Origin: Rapana venosa
Lineage: Eukaryota > Mollusca > Gastropoda > Neogastropoda > Muricidae
DNA length: 64,000 nucleotides
Reading direction: 5' to 3'
Assembly: GCA_028751875.1 (NCBI GenBank)
Contig: CM054165.1
Coordinates: forward strand, 29,393,516 to 29,457,515
Shown: positions 49,956 to 60,284 of the stretch, one piece after another
Layout of the letters: each line of letters starts with the position of its first letter
How positions within the stretch are numbered: the stretch's first letter is position 1
The notes under the pieces: model-generated
Database searches by the model: none
Seen by the model: only the letters and a program-made list of their open reading frames with translations
What the model was told of the DNA's origin: nothing
Made by a program: the position numbers and the translations under genes

Positions 49956-51240
49956 TGTTGCAATGTCTCAGCAATTTGTGGTGTTGGCGCCTTTCCTTTT
50001 ATCCCCTCTCTCTCTCTTTCTCTCTGCATAAAAAGGGCTAAGGTGTTCCCATAACCTATGCGACCATTGGGGAGCAAGGTGTCTGAAACCTCCATTTCTC
50101 CAGGGGCCGGCACATGTCTCATTAAGGGTGGCATCCATCTCCTGTACCTCGCTGCTTTACATTTAGCTTTCCATCTAGGAGCCGAGAACTGTGTTCAATT
50201 TGTTTTTTTTAAAGATCAGAGTTTAATACTTCTGTCTTGGTGTGATCGTTTTCTAATTCTAGATACGTGCTACAGCCATCAGCAAAGAAAATTGCTTGTA
50301 CTGTTGTTCTAGAATGAAGAAGTTCCCAGAAGTCATCATAAATACTGAAAAGCTGGTAGGTATTTGAGTCAGCAGGAGTAAAGGCAGACTCGGAGTGGTC
50401 AATATGCGTGTGTGTACGTTTGTCCGTCGTGTCCGACGATGACCTCCAAAACAGCAGAGGAGGCAGCTGCTGTTTTGGAAACTGGGCAGAAATTTGATTA
50501 TAGTGGAGATGCCTTGCCCACAGTACATCCCCACTCTCTCAGCCAAGTGGGCATAAGGACAGTCAGCGTTGGAGATGTTCTCCAAAGGCCAACCAGCCCC
50601 CAGGGCTGCAGCACATAAGGACTGTGCGAGTCAAACCTCCTAGTCAGAGTCATAGTCGATCACTAAAGACTAAGCTGTAAAGTGGAATTCCATGAGTGGG
50701 AAAGCCACTGGTCATACAGCCTCTCACTTTGCTATTGCCCCCAGCGTCAATGGTTTAATCAAGAACTGCGATAAAGCCCAGGCGCTGACGGCGTAATCAA
50801 TATGCAATATGTAAGTGACTATATTTTTTGCACACATTATTTTTCCGACGCCTTGCCTATGCAGCTCAAAAGGGAACCAGATACAGGGGCACAGAGGGAC
50901 CCCACAGCTGTGCTCTTGCTTCAGCTTTAGGCAGCCGCTTGTCCAGATGATACTGACAGGGCTTACATGACCCAGTTTCCAAAAGAATGGGCGTTCACCT
51001 TCTCGTGGTGAACGACTGACCAGACAGCACGGAGGTGCAGACAGAAAATTTGCTGCAGCTTTTAATACCTTTTTTGGGGGCCCAGGCCAAAACCTGTGTC
51101 AGTTATTGATGTCAGCTAATTGCCAAGGCCTACACTAAAATGTTGTTATGTTTGTAAAATGTTGTGTTGAGATTGCCTTCAGCCATGATAAGCTCTTAAC
51201 GTAACAACCTGCACTCTACTTAAAAAGAGAAAAAAAAATC
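49956..51240. other. Unassigned segment
   Basis: Intergenic sequence of balanced composition. The 50400-50640 and 50640-51060 parts look like decayed repeats, but I could not match them to anything else in the window. No coding domain recognised. Confidence 0.3.
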
Positions 51241-51432
51241 CCTTGAAGTCGGAGTATGGCTGCCTATATGGCGAGGTACTTGAAAATAGTCATATACGCA
51301 AACTTTTCATACGGTGTACTTCCTTTCTCACAGTGATTCCCAGGTGGGATGAGTGAGTCAGAGTGCATGTTCTGGGTGACCCCCAGGGTGTAAAGCTGGG
51401 GAACGCACAACAACAACAACAACAATAACATA
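51241..51432 (+). mobile_element. Possible SINE 3' fragment
   Basis: GGAGTATGGCTGCCTATATGG, a CATACGCAAA-like block and a terminal (CAA)n resemble 3' halves of gastropod SINEs as I remember them. No head is present. It lies at the broken 3' end of the next LINE. Confidence 0.35.
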
Positions 51433-51439
51433 TCTTTTT

Positions 51440-52800
51440 GTGGTCTTAATCTGGACCAATAGCTTTTGTAACACCTAGATCTTTTAAAATGCTTGTCACC
51501 ATGACCTTTGCTACAGTGAGTGTGTTAGCTAATCCATTACATTTTTGTATAGCGTAAAGACTGTCAGTACTGTTTTCAACTCTACACTGATTGGCAAGAT
51601 ATTGAATAAAAGCAGTAGCTTTATCTAATGAACTATAATGAACTTTACTATTACCTTCAATAGGAGGGATTCTATCCTGAGGCATTCCTGTTTTTAGACA
51701 CATGTTTTAGCAAGTTTCCACCAGTCCTTTGAGCCAAAGTACATCAGGGGAAGAAAGAGGGCTGTGTCAACCAATCTGCAGTGTAGTGTCGTCTGCTTTT
51801 TCCCTGCCTGACCACTGCATGCGTGAGGTCAGTTCAGTTTGGAGACTGGGGGGAACAGGGCCAAGGCCAGGTTGGTTGTTCACAGACGTTGCTGTGTCGT
51901 GAGTTTTGATTTTATCCTTCGTCTGTCCATTTCTGCAGTTATTCACGGAGCATCTCTGTCATCCATTGGGATAACCTGTCACAGGACAGGCGTACACAAT
52001 GATTTGAGGACATTATGTTTGACGATGAGTTGGTGGTTGAACAATACAATCAGCATTAGCATCATCTAGAATAATAAATTTATGGGGGTTATTACCAGAT
52101 GATTGAATTGATTGATCTATTTAAACTCCAGTAGAGCACATTTGCATTGGGAGGCCTTTAGAAAGATCCTATCAATCTCACATCTTGACCTAACTTTGTT
52201 TCTATCCATACAGGCTCTAAGGAAGGTATGCTAAAGGTCTAGCCTAGGTTTACAAACTAAATTATTTTTAACATAAACTGCCACACCTCCATGTGCATCT
52301 CCTGGTCTATCACGTCTAAGGGAGGGGGGGGATGAAAACTAGGAAGAATAAACTCATCATTGGTTTTACTGTCAGATAACCAGGTTTCTGACAAAGATAT
52401 AACGTCATACATACTAACTTACCTCTGTAGTAAGTCGATTTTACTGCAAGACTGTGTATAGTGTATTCGTGTGAATAACAGATAAGCCACTATTACAAAT
52501 ATTGTCAGGTGGACCTGGGTTAGGGTGGATGTCACCTGCAAGTTGCAGAAGTAGGATCAAGAAAAAGCATACCCTGAAACAAGACAAGCAGGCTGACACC
52601 TCTCTCTGCACCTGCCTCGTTTGAACGTGAGTCTTTGACTTGCAAACAGTTATGGCAACAACTGAAGTCATTTTCAACAGTGTAAGCGCTATTCCAGAGC
52701 CATGACACAGAAAAAGACCTGTCGATAAAGCGAGGACCCTTCAGTATGAGAAGGAGAAGTGGATCGACATAAGCCACTGTGAGAAATGGCTCTAGCGGAC
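51440..52800 (-). mobile_element. LINE eta: 2A-like motif, endonuclease and linker, RT missing
   Basis: Minus strand, N to C. A hydrophobic run FFLILLLQLAG is followed by GDIHPNPGP (52536-52510), a 2A-like motif. The endonuclease start is SVIHTNT, then YDVISLSETWLSDSKTN (near 52410-52350) and RPGDAHGGVAVYVKNN (near 52305-52255). A linker WWKLAKTCVLKTG follows, and the pre-RT segment VHYSSLDKATAFIQYLANQ with TKAIGPD (51640-51446). The GDIHPNPGP and RR.R..GGVAVYVKN combination is typical of CR1/Crack-type elements. It breaks off before the RT catalytic domain. Confidence 0.75.
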
Positions 52801-53040
52801 AGTTCACACCACCAGTGGCCAGTTCACACCAGGAGGGGGGGGCAGTTCACACCAACGGTGAACAGTTCACACCATCAGTGGACAGTTCACACCATCAGTG
52901 GACAGTTCACACCACCAGTGGACACTTCACACCACCAGTGGACACTTCACACCATCAGTGGACAGTTCGCACCACCAGTGGACACTTCACACCATCAGTG
53001 GACAGTTCACACCATCAGTTGACACTTCACACCATCAGCC
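52797..53040 (+). repeat. 20-bp minisatellite, about 12 units
   Basis: The unit is close to GTTCACACCATCAGTGGACA. Variants at two positions (ACCACC/ACCATC; CAGTTC/CACTTC) are interspersed. Because 20 is not a multiple of 3, the His/Thr/Ser frames are artefacts. Confidence 0.93.
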
Positions 53041-53325
53041 GTGACAGTTTTTAGGAAACTGCTCACTATAATCTACGAGTCCTGACATGCTTGGCGGGCA
53101 TCATTGATCCCCCAGACCCATTCCTTTTGGACGTGTCTGCCAGGTCCACGCCTCAGGAATCTCCCCCCAAAAACAACAACAACAAAAACCAAAAACAAAA
53201 CAAAAACAAAAACAAAAACCGACCCCAAGTAACTTCGTGTTTTAGACTCCAAATGAATGTGTTCAGACGCAGTCTGAATGGCATTGTGTCACTAGTTCTC
53301 AGTAGCTCTCGGCCCCGCCCCCCAT

Positions 53326-53357
<32 letters not shown>

Positions 53358-53464
53358 CAAATACCACCGTTTTCAAACTATCAGTCAGCCGGAGAAACAC
53401 ACAGGTCTACCTACCTACACCTTAGCGGGCGGGATGCTGGCACTTTCAAACGACTCCAGAGGCC
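53041..53464. other. Unassigned segment with poly-C
   Basis: A CAAAAA-rich stretch (53165-53220) and a poly-C run (53325-53354). No gene recognised. Confidence 0.4.
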
Positions 53465-53560
53465 ATACACGCGGGGACTGGATGTAAAAAAGCACATGAG
53501 TGCTTATTCCATTATCCTCGATATAAAAGAATAAATAAATAAATGAATAAAAAGAAGCCA
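53465..53560 (+). mobile_element. SINE A tail fragment
   Basis: CGGGGACTGGATG, a perfect hairpin AAGCAC-ATGA-GTGCTT at 53490-53505, CATTATCCTCGATATAAAAG and (AATA)n. It lacks the head and central domain. Confidence 0.9.
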
Positions 53561-53641
53561 CACGCATACTATCGGCAGTGACAATTTGTTTTGGAATCTG
53601 CGTTTAAGTCTGTGTGATGACAGACATGCATGTCATGTCAT

Positions 53642-53999
53642 GGGGACGGGATATCCTAGTGGTTAGAACATTGCGCTCGCAATCTGACGACCCGGGTTCG
53701 AATCCCGTTCAAGGGGGATATTTTCCCCTGGAGTTAACATCAGTGCAGACTCCACTCTCCCCAAAAGTCCTTCGGATGAGACTATAAACCGAGGTCCCGT
53801 GTGCGCCGAACGCACGCAGAACATCTTGCGCACACGTTAAATCCTGTTCCGCTTTTTGTAAGAGTAGGCCATTGTGTGCAGGTGGGGAACAGATGACAGA
53901 ATTGACAAAACCGCATGCCCACGGGGTCTGGATGTAAAAAAGCACACAAGTGCTTATTCCATTATCCTAGATATGAAAGAATAAATAAATAAATAAATG
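53642..53999 (+). mobile_element. SINE A, reference full-length copy
   Basis: The tRNA-like head has A-box TCCTAGTGGTTAGAACA and B-box GGGTTCGAATCCCG (53694-53707). Then come AAGGGGGATATTTTCCCC, TGGAGTTAACATCAGTGCAG and the central block TTCGGATGAGACTATAAACC near 53771-53790. GCACGCAGAACATCTTGCGC, CACGTTAAATCCTGTTCCG and GTAGGCCATTGTGTGC follow. The tail carries AAGCAC-ACAA-GTGCTT, CATTATCCTAG and (AATA)n. About 360 bp. Transcribed by Pol III if typical of its class, and mobilised by a LINE that recognises the tail. Confidence 0.92.
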
Positions 54000-54209
54000 A
54001 CCTTTGGCCTCAGACCCGTTATGAACGGCGTGTGTGCTGGGGGTCTGTCTGTCTGCACCTATTCTGTGTGAGATCATTGTCCGAATGGAAGAATTTGTCA
54101 AATAGTGTAAAAAAAAACAACGACCCCCAACTGATCAGGGATCTTGGACACATTTCGTTTCAAAGTAACTTTTTGGCAAATTCTGCCAGGTAATAAATTG
54201 CGTGGCGTG

Positions 54210-54714
54210 TCTGTGGTAGAACAGTTCTTCTTCTTCTTCCTTTTTTTGTCATGTTTCTTCCTCCCAGGGGAGGTTTGACATTGATGAGCCTTCTCCATCC
54301 CTCTCTGTTTTGAGCTTCCTCCTTATTTATGCCCCTTTCTCTAAGATCATCTGCAATACAGGCAGCCCAGGTTTTGCTAGGTCTTCCCTTTGGTCTCTTT
54401 CCATCCACTACGAAGTTCATTGCTCTTTTTATGATGTGGTGGTCTGCTTTCCGTTGAACGTGCCCAAACCAGCGCAGTCTATTGCTGCTAGCTACAGACT
54501 TCAGATCATCAACTTTGCACATTCTCCATAGTTCTTCATTCGTGATCCTGTCTTCCCATTTGATCTTTGTCATGTAGCGCAGCATTCGGTTTTCACAGCT
54601 CTTCAACAAACGTTCGACGGTTTTTGTGAAAACCCACGTCTCCGAACCATACAGGAGAACAGGTCTGATGCAGGCCTTATATATCACACAGCGTCTCTCC
54701 AATGGGATTTTCTG
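54210..54714 (-). mobile_element. LINE theta: RT C-terminal fragment with (AAG) tail
   Basis: An open minus-strand frame from 54702 reads IYKACIRPVLLYGSETWVFT, LLKSCENRMLRYM, NRLRWFGHVQRKADHHIIKR, GKRPKGRPSKTWAACIADDL and QNREGWRRLINVKPP. This is a standard RT C-terminal region (RPVLLYGSETW, LRWFGHV.R, RP.GRP..TW). The frame is intact for about 150 codons, so this copy is relatively young. It ends in GAAGAAGAAG (plus strand CTTCTTCTTC near 54225-54240). 5'-truncated. Confidence 0.82.
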
Positions 54715-54782
54715 ATTTCCAAGTGGTAGAACAGTTGCAGTCTGAGATTTGTGCTGATTTGTGGATTTGTAAATATTTCAAT

Positions 54783-54832
54783 CTCTCTCTCTCTCTCTCT
54801 CTCTCTCCCCCCCCCCCCCCTCCCTCTCCCCC
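54783..54832. repeat. (CT)n followed by poly-C
   Basis: CT repeats to about 54808, then C runs. The Ser/Pro frame over it is an artefact. Confidence 0.9.
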
Positions 54833-55309
54833 TCAAATTGCACGCCTCTCAAAAAAACCTCTCACTCTCCAATAAGTATTTTTCAAATTTATTTATGCAT
54901 AGAAATCGACAGTCTTACAGCAGTTTTCGTGTTTACATTGTCACATATTTCAGAAATCATCATGCATTTTTTTGGTTTTTAAAAATTTTTTCAAACAAGT
55001 TATTCACAGTGAAAGTTAATCTCTTTCAAAAATACACATATCAGTATGAACACGCCATAAAACATACATGAAGATAAACATATGAATCGTTAATATTGTA
55101 AACAATTTATCATTTTTTTGAGGAACCTGCAGTTATTGCCACGTTTAATGATACAATCAACCGACAAAGCCAATTTACAAAATAGCATCCAATGTCTCTT
55201 TCAACATATTCACAATTCTCTCTTCACCCCCCCCCCCCCCCCCCCCCCCAAAAAATTCCCTTACAGGGTGGTGTGCGTAGTGTCAGGTCTTCTCCTGTGC
55301 TTGTTGTTC
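54833..55309. other. Unassigned AT-rich segment with poly-C
   Basis: No gene recognised. A poly-C tract lies at 55228-55249. Confidence 0.35.
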
Positions 55310-55664
55310 ACTCTGCAGGAGGTCTGCCTGCTGCTGGCCTCAGCCAACACATTCCCACTTCAGAGTAGGCCATTTCATTGTACAGGATGCATGCTGGGTA
55401 TATTCGTGCTTCCTTAACCCACCGAACACTGACATGAAATACGGAATCATTAACGTGCATATTTGACCTTCTGCATGTATATATATATATATACGCAAAG
55501 GGAATCAAGGCATTGGCAGGTCTGCACTTTAATGGTTGATGTAGGAGATTGTAAAATCCCCTGCCCCTAATTCACCAGATGCCGCTGTAGTGATTTGAAC
55601 CCAGGGCTTGGTGGGCCCAAGGGATAGAAGTCAAACGGTCTTAACCGCTCAGTTACAGCGTCCA
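55310..55664 (-). mobile_element. SINE C copy, minus strand
   Basis: Read on the minus strand: head CTGAGCGGTTAAGACCGT and B-box GGGTTCAAATC, then CATCTGGTGAATTAGGG, GTGCAGACCTGCCAATGCC, (AT)n, ACATGCAGAAGGTCAAATAT and GCACGTTAATGATTCC. This is the order of the plus-strand copy at 60.8 kb. The 3' part is diverged and the tail is not clear. Confidence 0.8.
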
Positions 55665-55665
<1 letters not shown>

Positions 55666-55701
<36 letters not shown>

Positions 55702-55786
55702 GCTTGATGAAAAAAAGCAAATGCATTGCTTATTCAATGTACCATCTGGAAATAAAATTTTGACTTGACTTGACTTGACTTGACTT

Positions 55787-55818
<32 letters not shown>
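55666..55818. repeat. (CA)n, variant SINE-like tail and (ACTTG)n
   Basis: A CA array (55666-55699) is followed by a 60-bp piece resembling the SINE A tail (GGCTTGATGA, hairpin AAGCAA-ATGCA-TTGCTT at 55715-55731, GGAAATAAAA). Then come (ACTTG)n at about 55763-55790 and another CA array to 55818. Confidence 0.8.
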
Positions 55819-55819
<1 letters not shown>

Positions 55820-56055
55820 TCTTCGGATGAGACTATAAACCGAGGCACCCATGTGCGAACGCACGCAGAACATCTTGCGCACACGTTAAATCCTGTTCCG
55901 CTTTTCGTAAGAGTTAGGCCATTGTGTGCCGGTGGGAACAGATGACAAAATTTACAAAACCGCATACACACGGGGACTGAATGTAAAAAAGCACACAAGT
56001 GCTTATTCCATTACCCTCGATATAAAAGAATAAAATAAAATAAAATAAAATAAAA
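55819..56055 (+). mobile_element. SINE A, 5'-truncated
   Basis: Starts in the central block (CTTCGGATGAGACTATAAACC) directly after a CA array and runs through the hairpin tail AAGCAC-ACAA-GTGCTT to (AAAAT)n. The head is absent. Confidence 0.88.
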
Positions 56056-56144
56056 CACACACAAACAAAAGTTGGCAGTCGGAATACAGCAGTCAAAACA
56101 TGCACACAGAAATCTTGTTCTGCACAAAAGTGGTTATTTCAGCT

Positions 56145-56235
56145 TTCACACACACACACACACGCACACACACACACACGCACACACACAAACAACACAC
56201 ACAGTGACACACACACACACACACACAGAGTGACA
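56145..56235. repeat. (CA)n with GCA/GTGA breaks
   Basis: CA dinucleotide arrays. A second short CA array lies at 56415-56440. Confidence 0.9.
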
Positions 56236-56919
56236 CACACACTCTTCAAATACTTGCTTCACAGTAGTTTACAGCCTTTCTCCTCACTGTACACTACACT
56301 ACACTACACAGCACAGCACAGCACACAGTCCTTCTACACACTCACAGAACTGGCTCATCAATACGGTAAGAGTAGTAGCACCAAATAAATAAGTTACCAT
56401 CCCCCACCCCTCCCACACACACACACACACAAATATTGCACTTGTTCTTCAATTAGTTCAGAGCCAGTGTGTGCAAGCTTAAGGGTCTGACATTGTTCAT
56501 GGGTTTTTTTCCCCTCAATTTCTTTCACCAGTACCTAACATGTAATTCGTGATAGTATAAGAATATGCTTTTGGTGCACAGGTCTTGGAACAGAAGTGAG
56601 GCCACAAGAGAACTGGAAGGAAAAACGTGTTTGGTGCATGAAATTCTTGGAAGCGATGAAGATTATTATGACAGGAAGAAAAAAGTAGGACAAGTCAGGT
56701 TATAAACATTTCGCTGAATGTGTGATATAAACTTGACCAAAAATGGTACTTGTTTTGATAACAATAAAAGATGCAGCATTTTACTCCCAAGATTGTAAAA
56801 TATATATATGCAAGAAGTTCTTAATGTTAAAGGTTTGATTTCTGCTTTTAAAAATTTTTTCTGGAAATATTCAGTTGTCTGATACAGTGTGTTAAACTGT
56901 TAATGGTAATGAATTCCCA
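56236..56919. other. Unassigned segment
   Basis: Includes (CACTA)n/(CAGCA)n at 56295-56325. A short splice-flanked open stretch near 56582-56690 (CACAG acceptor, AAAAAAGTAGG donor-like) has no recognisable product and is not called. Confidence 0.3.
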
Positions 56920-57015
56920 AAGTTGGAATGCAGCTACCTTCGTGGTGGGCAAAATCGGTCACAAGCGCTTTGATTTCTTCACTTTACAAGATTCAGCACT
57001 GAGCTTATTCCATAT
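56920..57015 (+). mobile_element. SINE C 3'-end fragment
   Basis: TTGGAATGCAGCTACCTTCG and GGTCACAAGCGCTTTGATTT, then CTTTACAAGATTCAGCAC. This is the late part and tail of SINE C, the tail shared with LINE beta. Confidence 0.7.
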
Positions 57016-57126
57016 ATCAGCATACGCAAAATCTCACCACTGGTCAACTTCAGAGCTCTAGCCAAAGAATGACATTAAAACCCCCTATAATGTGAACCAT
57101 GTGCTTATTTTTCTGTTGCAATATAT

Positions 57127-57190
57127 AGTTGTTGTTGCTTCGATTTTACGTCTGTTCACTCAAAGTGATATTAGACGATGGGAAGGGGAG
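57127..57190 (+). repeat. Short dispersed repeat with conserved hairpin, copy 1
   Basis: TTGTTGTTGCTTCGATTTTA precedes a two-part stem: CGTCT (57149-57153), CACT (57157-57160), loop CAA, AGTG (57164-57167), AGACG (57173-57177). The second copy is at 59835-59892. Confidence 0.7.
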
Positions 57191-57379
57191 GGGAGGGGAC
57201 ATTGATGTTGATGGTTGTGTGCTGTGAAATTGGTATCTGTTGCTAAAATATCCTATATATCAATATATAGTGTTACTGGTGATGTTTAACTTTAAGACTT
57301 GACTGTATGTGGTAAAAAACCTGCACTCACACACCGACTCCTTTGTTCTGTGCAGACATAAATGACTGGAATCTTGAGC

Positions 57380-57415
57380 AATTACTATTATTATTATTAT
57401 CATTATTATTATTGT
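57380..57415. repeat. (ATT)n microsatellite
   Basis: Short imperfect TTA repeat. Confidence 0.85.
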
Positions 57416-57539
57416 GATGACAATATACAGGCACGCTTACTGATGTCACGCTTTCTCCTGAGTGTGACAAGCATGACTTGTTCAAAGGCAAGATACGGAG
57501 TGTGTACACATCCTGATAACTATGAGCAAGCAAAAAATC

Positions 57540-57705
57540 ACACACCACACACACACTCTCTCTCTCTCTCACACATGCACACACACAAACACACACAGGG
57601 TGTCACTTTAAATGAACAGACATAAAATTGAACACACACACACACACACACGCGCGTGCGCGCGCGCATGCACACACACACAGTCTCTCTCTCTCTTATT
57701 TTCCC
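57540..57705. repeat. CA/CT and CG/TG dinucleotide arrays
   Basis: CA and CT arrays at 57541-57597, then (CA)n-(CG)n-(CA)n-(CT)n at 57634-57697. The alternating CGCGCGTGCGCGCGCG core is a potential Z-DNA segment. Confidence 0.9.
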
Positions 57706-57817
57706 TGCAATCCATCTGTGTGAAACATCAAAAATACAAACATACACAACAAAACAACAACCCCCCCCCCATCCTCATCAAATATACTTTCATTGTCTGT
57801 CTACCTCTTCCTGCCAC

Positions 57818-57948
57818 ACACACACACACACACACATGCATGCATGCATACACACACATGCATGCATGCATACACACACACGCATGCATACACACACACG
57901 CATGCATGCATGCATACACACACACGTGCATGCATTAATTCACACACA
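57818..57948. repeat. CA + TGCA minisatellite
   Basis: Units of (CA)3-5 followed by (TGCA)2-4 and TACA repeat about six times, with one CACGTGCATGCA variant. Alternating purine-pyrimidine throughout. Confidence 0.9.
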
Positions 57949-58059
57949 AACTGTCGCGTCTCCAGAATCAGGTCAGTGAAAATATCAGAACGAATGCTTT
58001 GCGCTGGTCAACACACTAGATCAGAGACTTTCTCGTTCTGAGGAATATACACTGTCTGC

Positions 58060-59942
58060 TGGTCATGGCTGGAACTTTGCACAGGACTGTATACAAGGCT
58101 GGTATGGTTGACAGCAAACCGCCAGCCATGCCTCCCTCCCCCCACCCCCACTCCTCCCCCTCTCTCTCTTTGTGATATCACAATTCACTGTGTAAGACTG
58201 TGCCGCCATCTTGTTTTTGAACTGCTGAAGATTCGGGGGGCTGTAAACTGATAGAAATTTTGTCACGCGGCAGGAGGGATTTACTTTGGGAGAGGGTTCA
58301 ACGGTGTCCATGACACACACTGTCACCTGGAAAAGTCTTCAGTGCACTGCAGTGCCCCAACCCCACACCTCAAGGAGTTTAGGGAGAAGGTGTGCCAAAG
58401 TCGAAGCGGGATTCGTTGAAGATCTTGAAATAAAACGCGGCTCGTGAAAAGGTGGTTTGCATACGATTCAGTTTCCGAGTTGTCTTTCATCAGACTCCAG
58501 ACATACTCAAGTTCGCTGCCACTTGCAAGAGTTGTCGATCTTTTTTCTTCCAAGGTTTTCTTTAAATGACCAGCGTTTGTGCGCTTGAACGACTTAAACA
58601 ACGAGCCGTGTCACCACCACCCCCTTTGCCGCTGAATTGTCTGGAGAATCTGATACCCCGTCGCTGAGATTCCAGAAAATACACCTCCTTTGTTTTGTGG
58701 AGCTGGAGCTGTCAGATGGACAGACATGTGGTCAGATCCACCGCCACACACACACTGGACAGGTCTGTCGCTTGGTTTGCAAGAACCTGCCAGGTGTGAC
58801 AACCAAGGAGTCAGAGATTCTGTACAGCACAAGCACGCGATCACACACACACACGCCTTGCCAGTATCGTCCTGTCTTCAGCAGTCATTTCACACAGACA
58901 ATCCACAGGAGATTCCACAACGAGAAGAGGCAGCGACAGCCGAGTTCTCTGAACCTGTTTAAATTCTGGACATTACTGAAGTGTGTTATAATTTATACAT
59001 CCCAGCAGTTCACTCCGTGCGTTTGGGACACTTCAAGGAGCTCCTTACAGCCTCCTAACGCAACCTGTGGCGTGATGATGACTACAGCCCAAGGTGGGGG
59101 GAGAAAGGAAGCCCCCCACTCCCTCAACTTGCAGTTTTTTTAAGAAGAACGTCAAGGTCAAGGTGTGATCCTTAAATTTCCTGTACAACAGCAGAGTTGA
59201 ACTGGTGATGATGTTGATGAGGGGAAACGGAATAGTCTCTCAACTCAAACTGTGAAGTGATGGTTGATTTACTACAACAAGGTTGGCGAGGGGGGGGGGA
59301 TGGAGGAGGAGGCAGCTTCCCAACATGCAGTTTTCCAGAACGTCTCCATGTCAAGCTGTTGTCTGTCACACAGCTTCCTGCACAGAACTGCACTGCACAG
59401 CACAGCCCAGCACAGCACGGCACTACACTGCACAGCACAGCACAGCAGCAGCTTGGACTGGTTAGGAAGCTGTCCACAGGATAAAAAAGGAAAGCGTCTC
59501 CCAAACCTTCAGGTTCTGGAAGCATCCCCAGAAGAAGAAGGTGCTGTGATCATCACAGGTCCTCCAGGAACAGAGAGCGGAGTTGGCACTGACTGACGCC
59601 TGACGCCTGACTCCTGCAGTCCCGAGCAAGACAAGGGAAGCAAGCCTTCCTTGGCCTTCATCCCGTGTGCCGAAGCCTCCATCCAGCCACGCCCAGTCAC
59701 AAGACGATGCCTGTCTGGCACAGCTGCTTCCAGAAGAACCGCTGACAGCCTGGAGTTTCAGAGCCAGAGCAGAACACCCGCCTCCATTACAGGCGTGTGA
59801 TTCAGATTCTGAATATTGTATTGCAGTGTTTGTTGTTGTTGTTGTTGTTTGACTTCAATTTTACGTCTGTTCACTTTTAGTGATATTAGACGGATTGCAG
59901 TGTGTGTCTGTCTCTGTGTGTGTGTGTGTGAGTTCCTCACAC
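58060..59942 (-). other. Region downstream of the coiled-coil gene's last supported exon
   Basis: On the sense (minus) strand, moderately GC-rich sequence without transposon signatures and with several open frames: 59721-59509, 59525-59172, and 58601-58323 (which includes KTLEEKRSTTLASGSELEYV). None joins exon 60162-59943 through a convincing phase-0 acceptor. It may hold further exons, a 3' UTR or intron. It contains (GCTGT)n-type repeats near 59385-59460 and the second hairpin repeat. I cannot place the gene's stop codon or poly(A) site. Confidence 0.3.
59835..59892 (+). repeat. Short dispersed repeat with conserved hairpin, copy 2
   Basis: The same (GTT)n-ATTTTACGTCTG context as 57127-57190. 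Stems are CGTCT (59864-59868), CACT (59872-59875), AGTG (59879-59882) and AGACG (59888-59892). The inner loop is TTT instead of CAA. Confidence 0.75.
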
Positions 59943-60162
59943 CTGCCATAACTGCACTTTGTCCTGCCCGAGCGTTGAGGTGGCTGCTGGCAGCCCCACG
60001 CCACAAGGGCGGCAACTTTCGTCCATGCTGCGCGAGGAAGCGGAGGACTGCGCATGCGCGGCCTGGTTGAGGTTGGACACCTCGGGCAGAGACTGGGAGA
60101 GGTGATTCTGCGCCTTGGCTGCCTCATGCTTCTCCGCCAACCGCTTCTGTAGCCAGGCCACC
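59943..60162 (-). CDS. Coiled-coil/polyQ protein, exon c (third supported exon)
   Basis: Acceptor CCCTGTGTGCAG ends at 60163 and donor CAG|GTGTGAGG follows 59943. The exon is 220 nt: its first base completes the codon begun in exon b (AA|G = Lys), and it ends in phase 0. It encodes VAWLQKRLAEKHEAAKAQNH, which continues the heptad pattern of exon b, then LSQSLPEVSNLNQA and a Ser/Ala/Gly-rich, probably disordered stretch ending KVQLWQ. Splice sites on both sides match consensus well, the frame has no stops, and composition differs from the surrounding repeats. These are the reasons to call it a true exon. Protein family not recognised. Confidence 0.72.
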
Positions 60163-60284
60163 CTGCACACAGGGAGGGAGGGAGAGAGAGAGAGAGCGCG
60201 GAGTTAGTTCCCCCTTTTTTCTTTGGCATCACAAACACAGCACAGCAACGGTGTCATGAGAAGCAGTCTTAGTCATTTCTTTCT

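Noticed and set aside
52797..53040. CRISPR array, from regular 20-bp repeats
   Set aside because: Units abut with no unique spacers and the genome is eukaryotic. It is a minisatellite.
53642..53710. tRNA gene, from the strong A- and B-box signals
   Set aside because: The cloverleaf does not close properly, and the same head recurs at 43.0, 45.1, 60.6 and 61.9 kb joined to a constant non-tRNA body. It is a SINE head. The same applies to the heads of SINE B and SINE C.
58323..58601. Last coding exon of the coiled-coil gene
   Set aside because: The open frame is plausible, but no phase-0 acceptor linking it to exon c could be found. Left as part of an undetermined downstream region.
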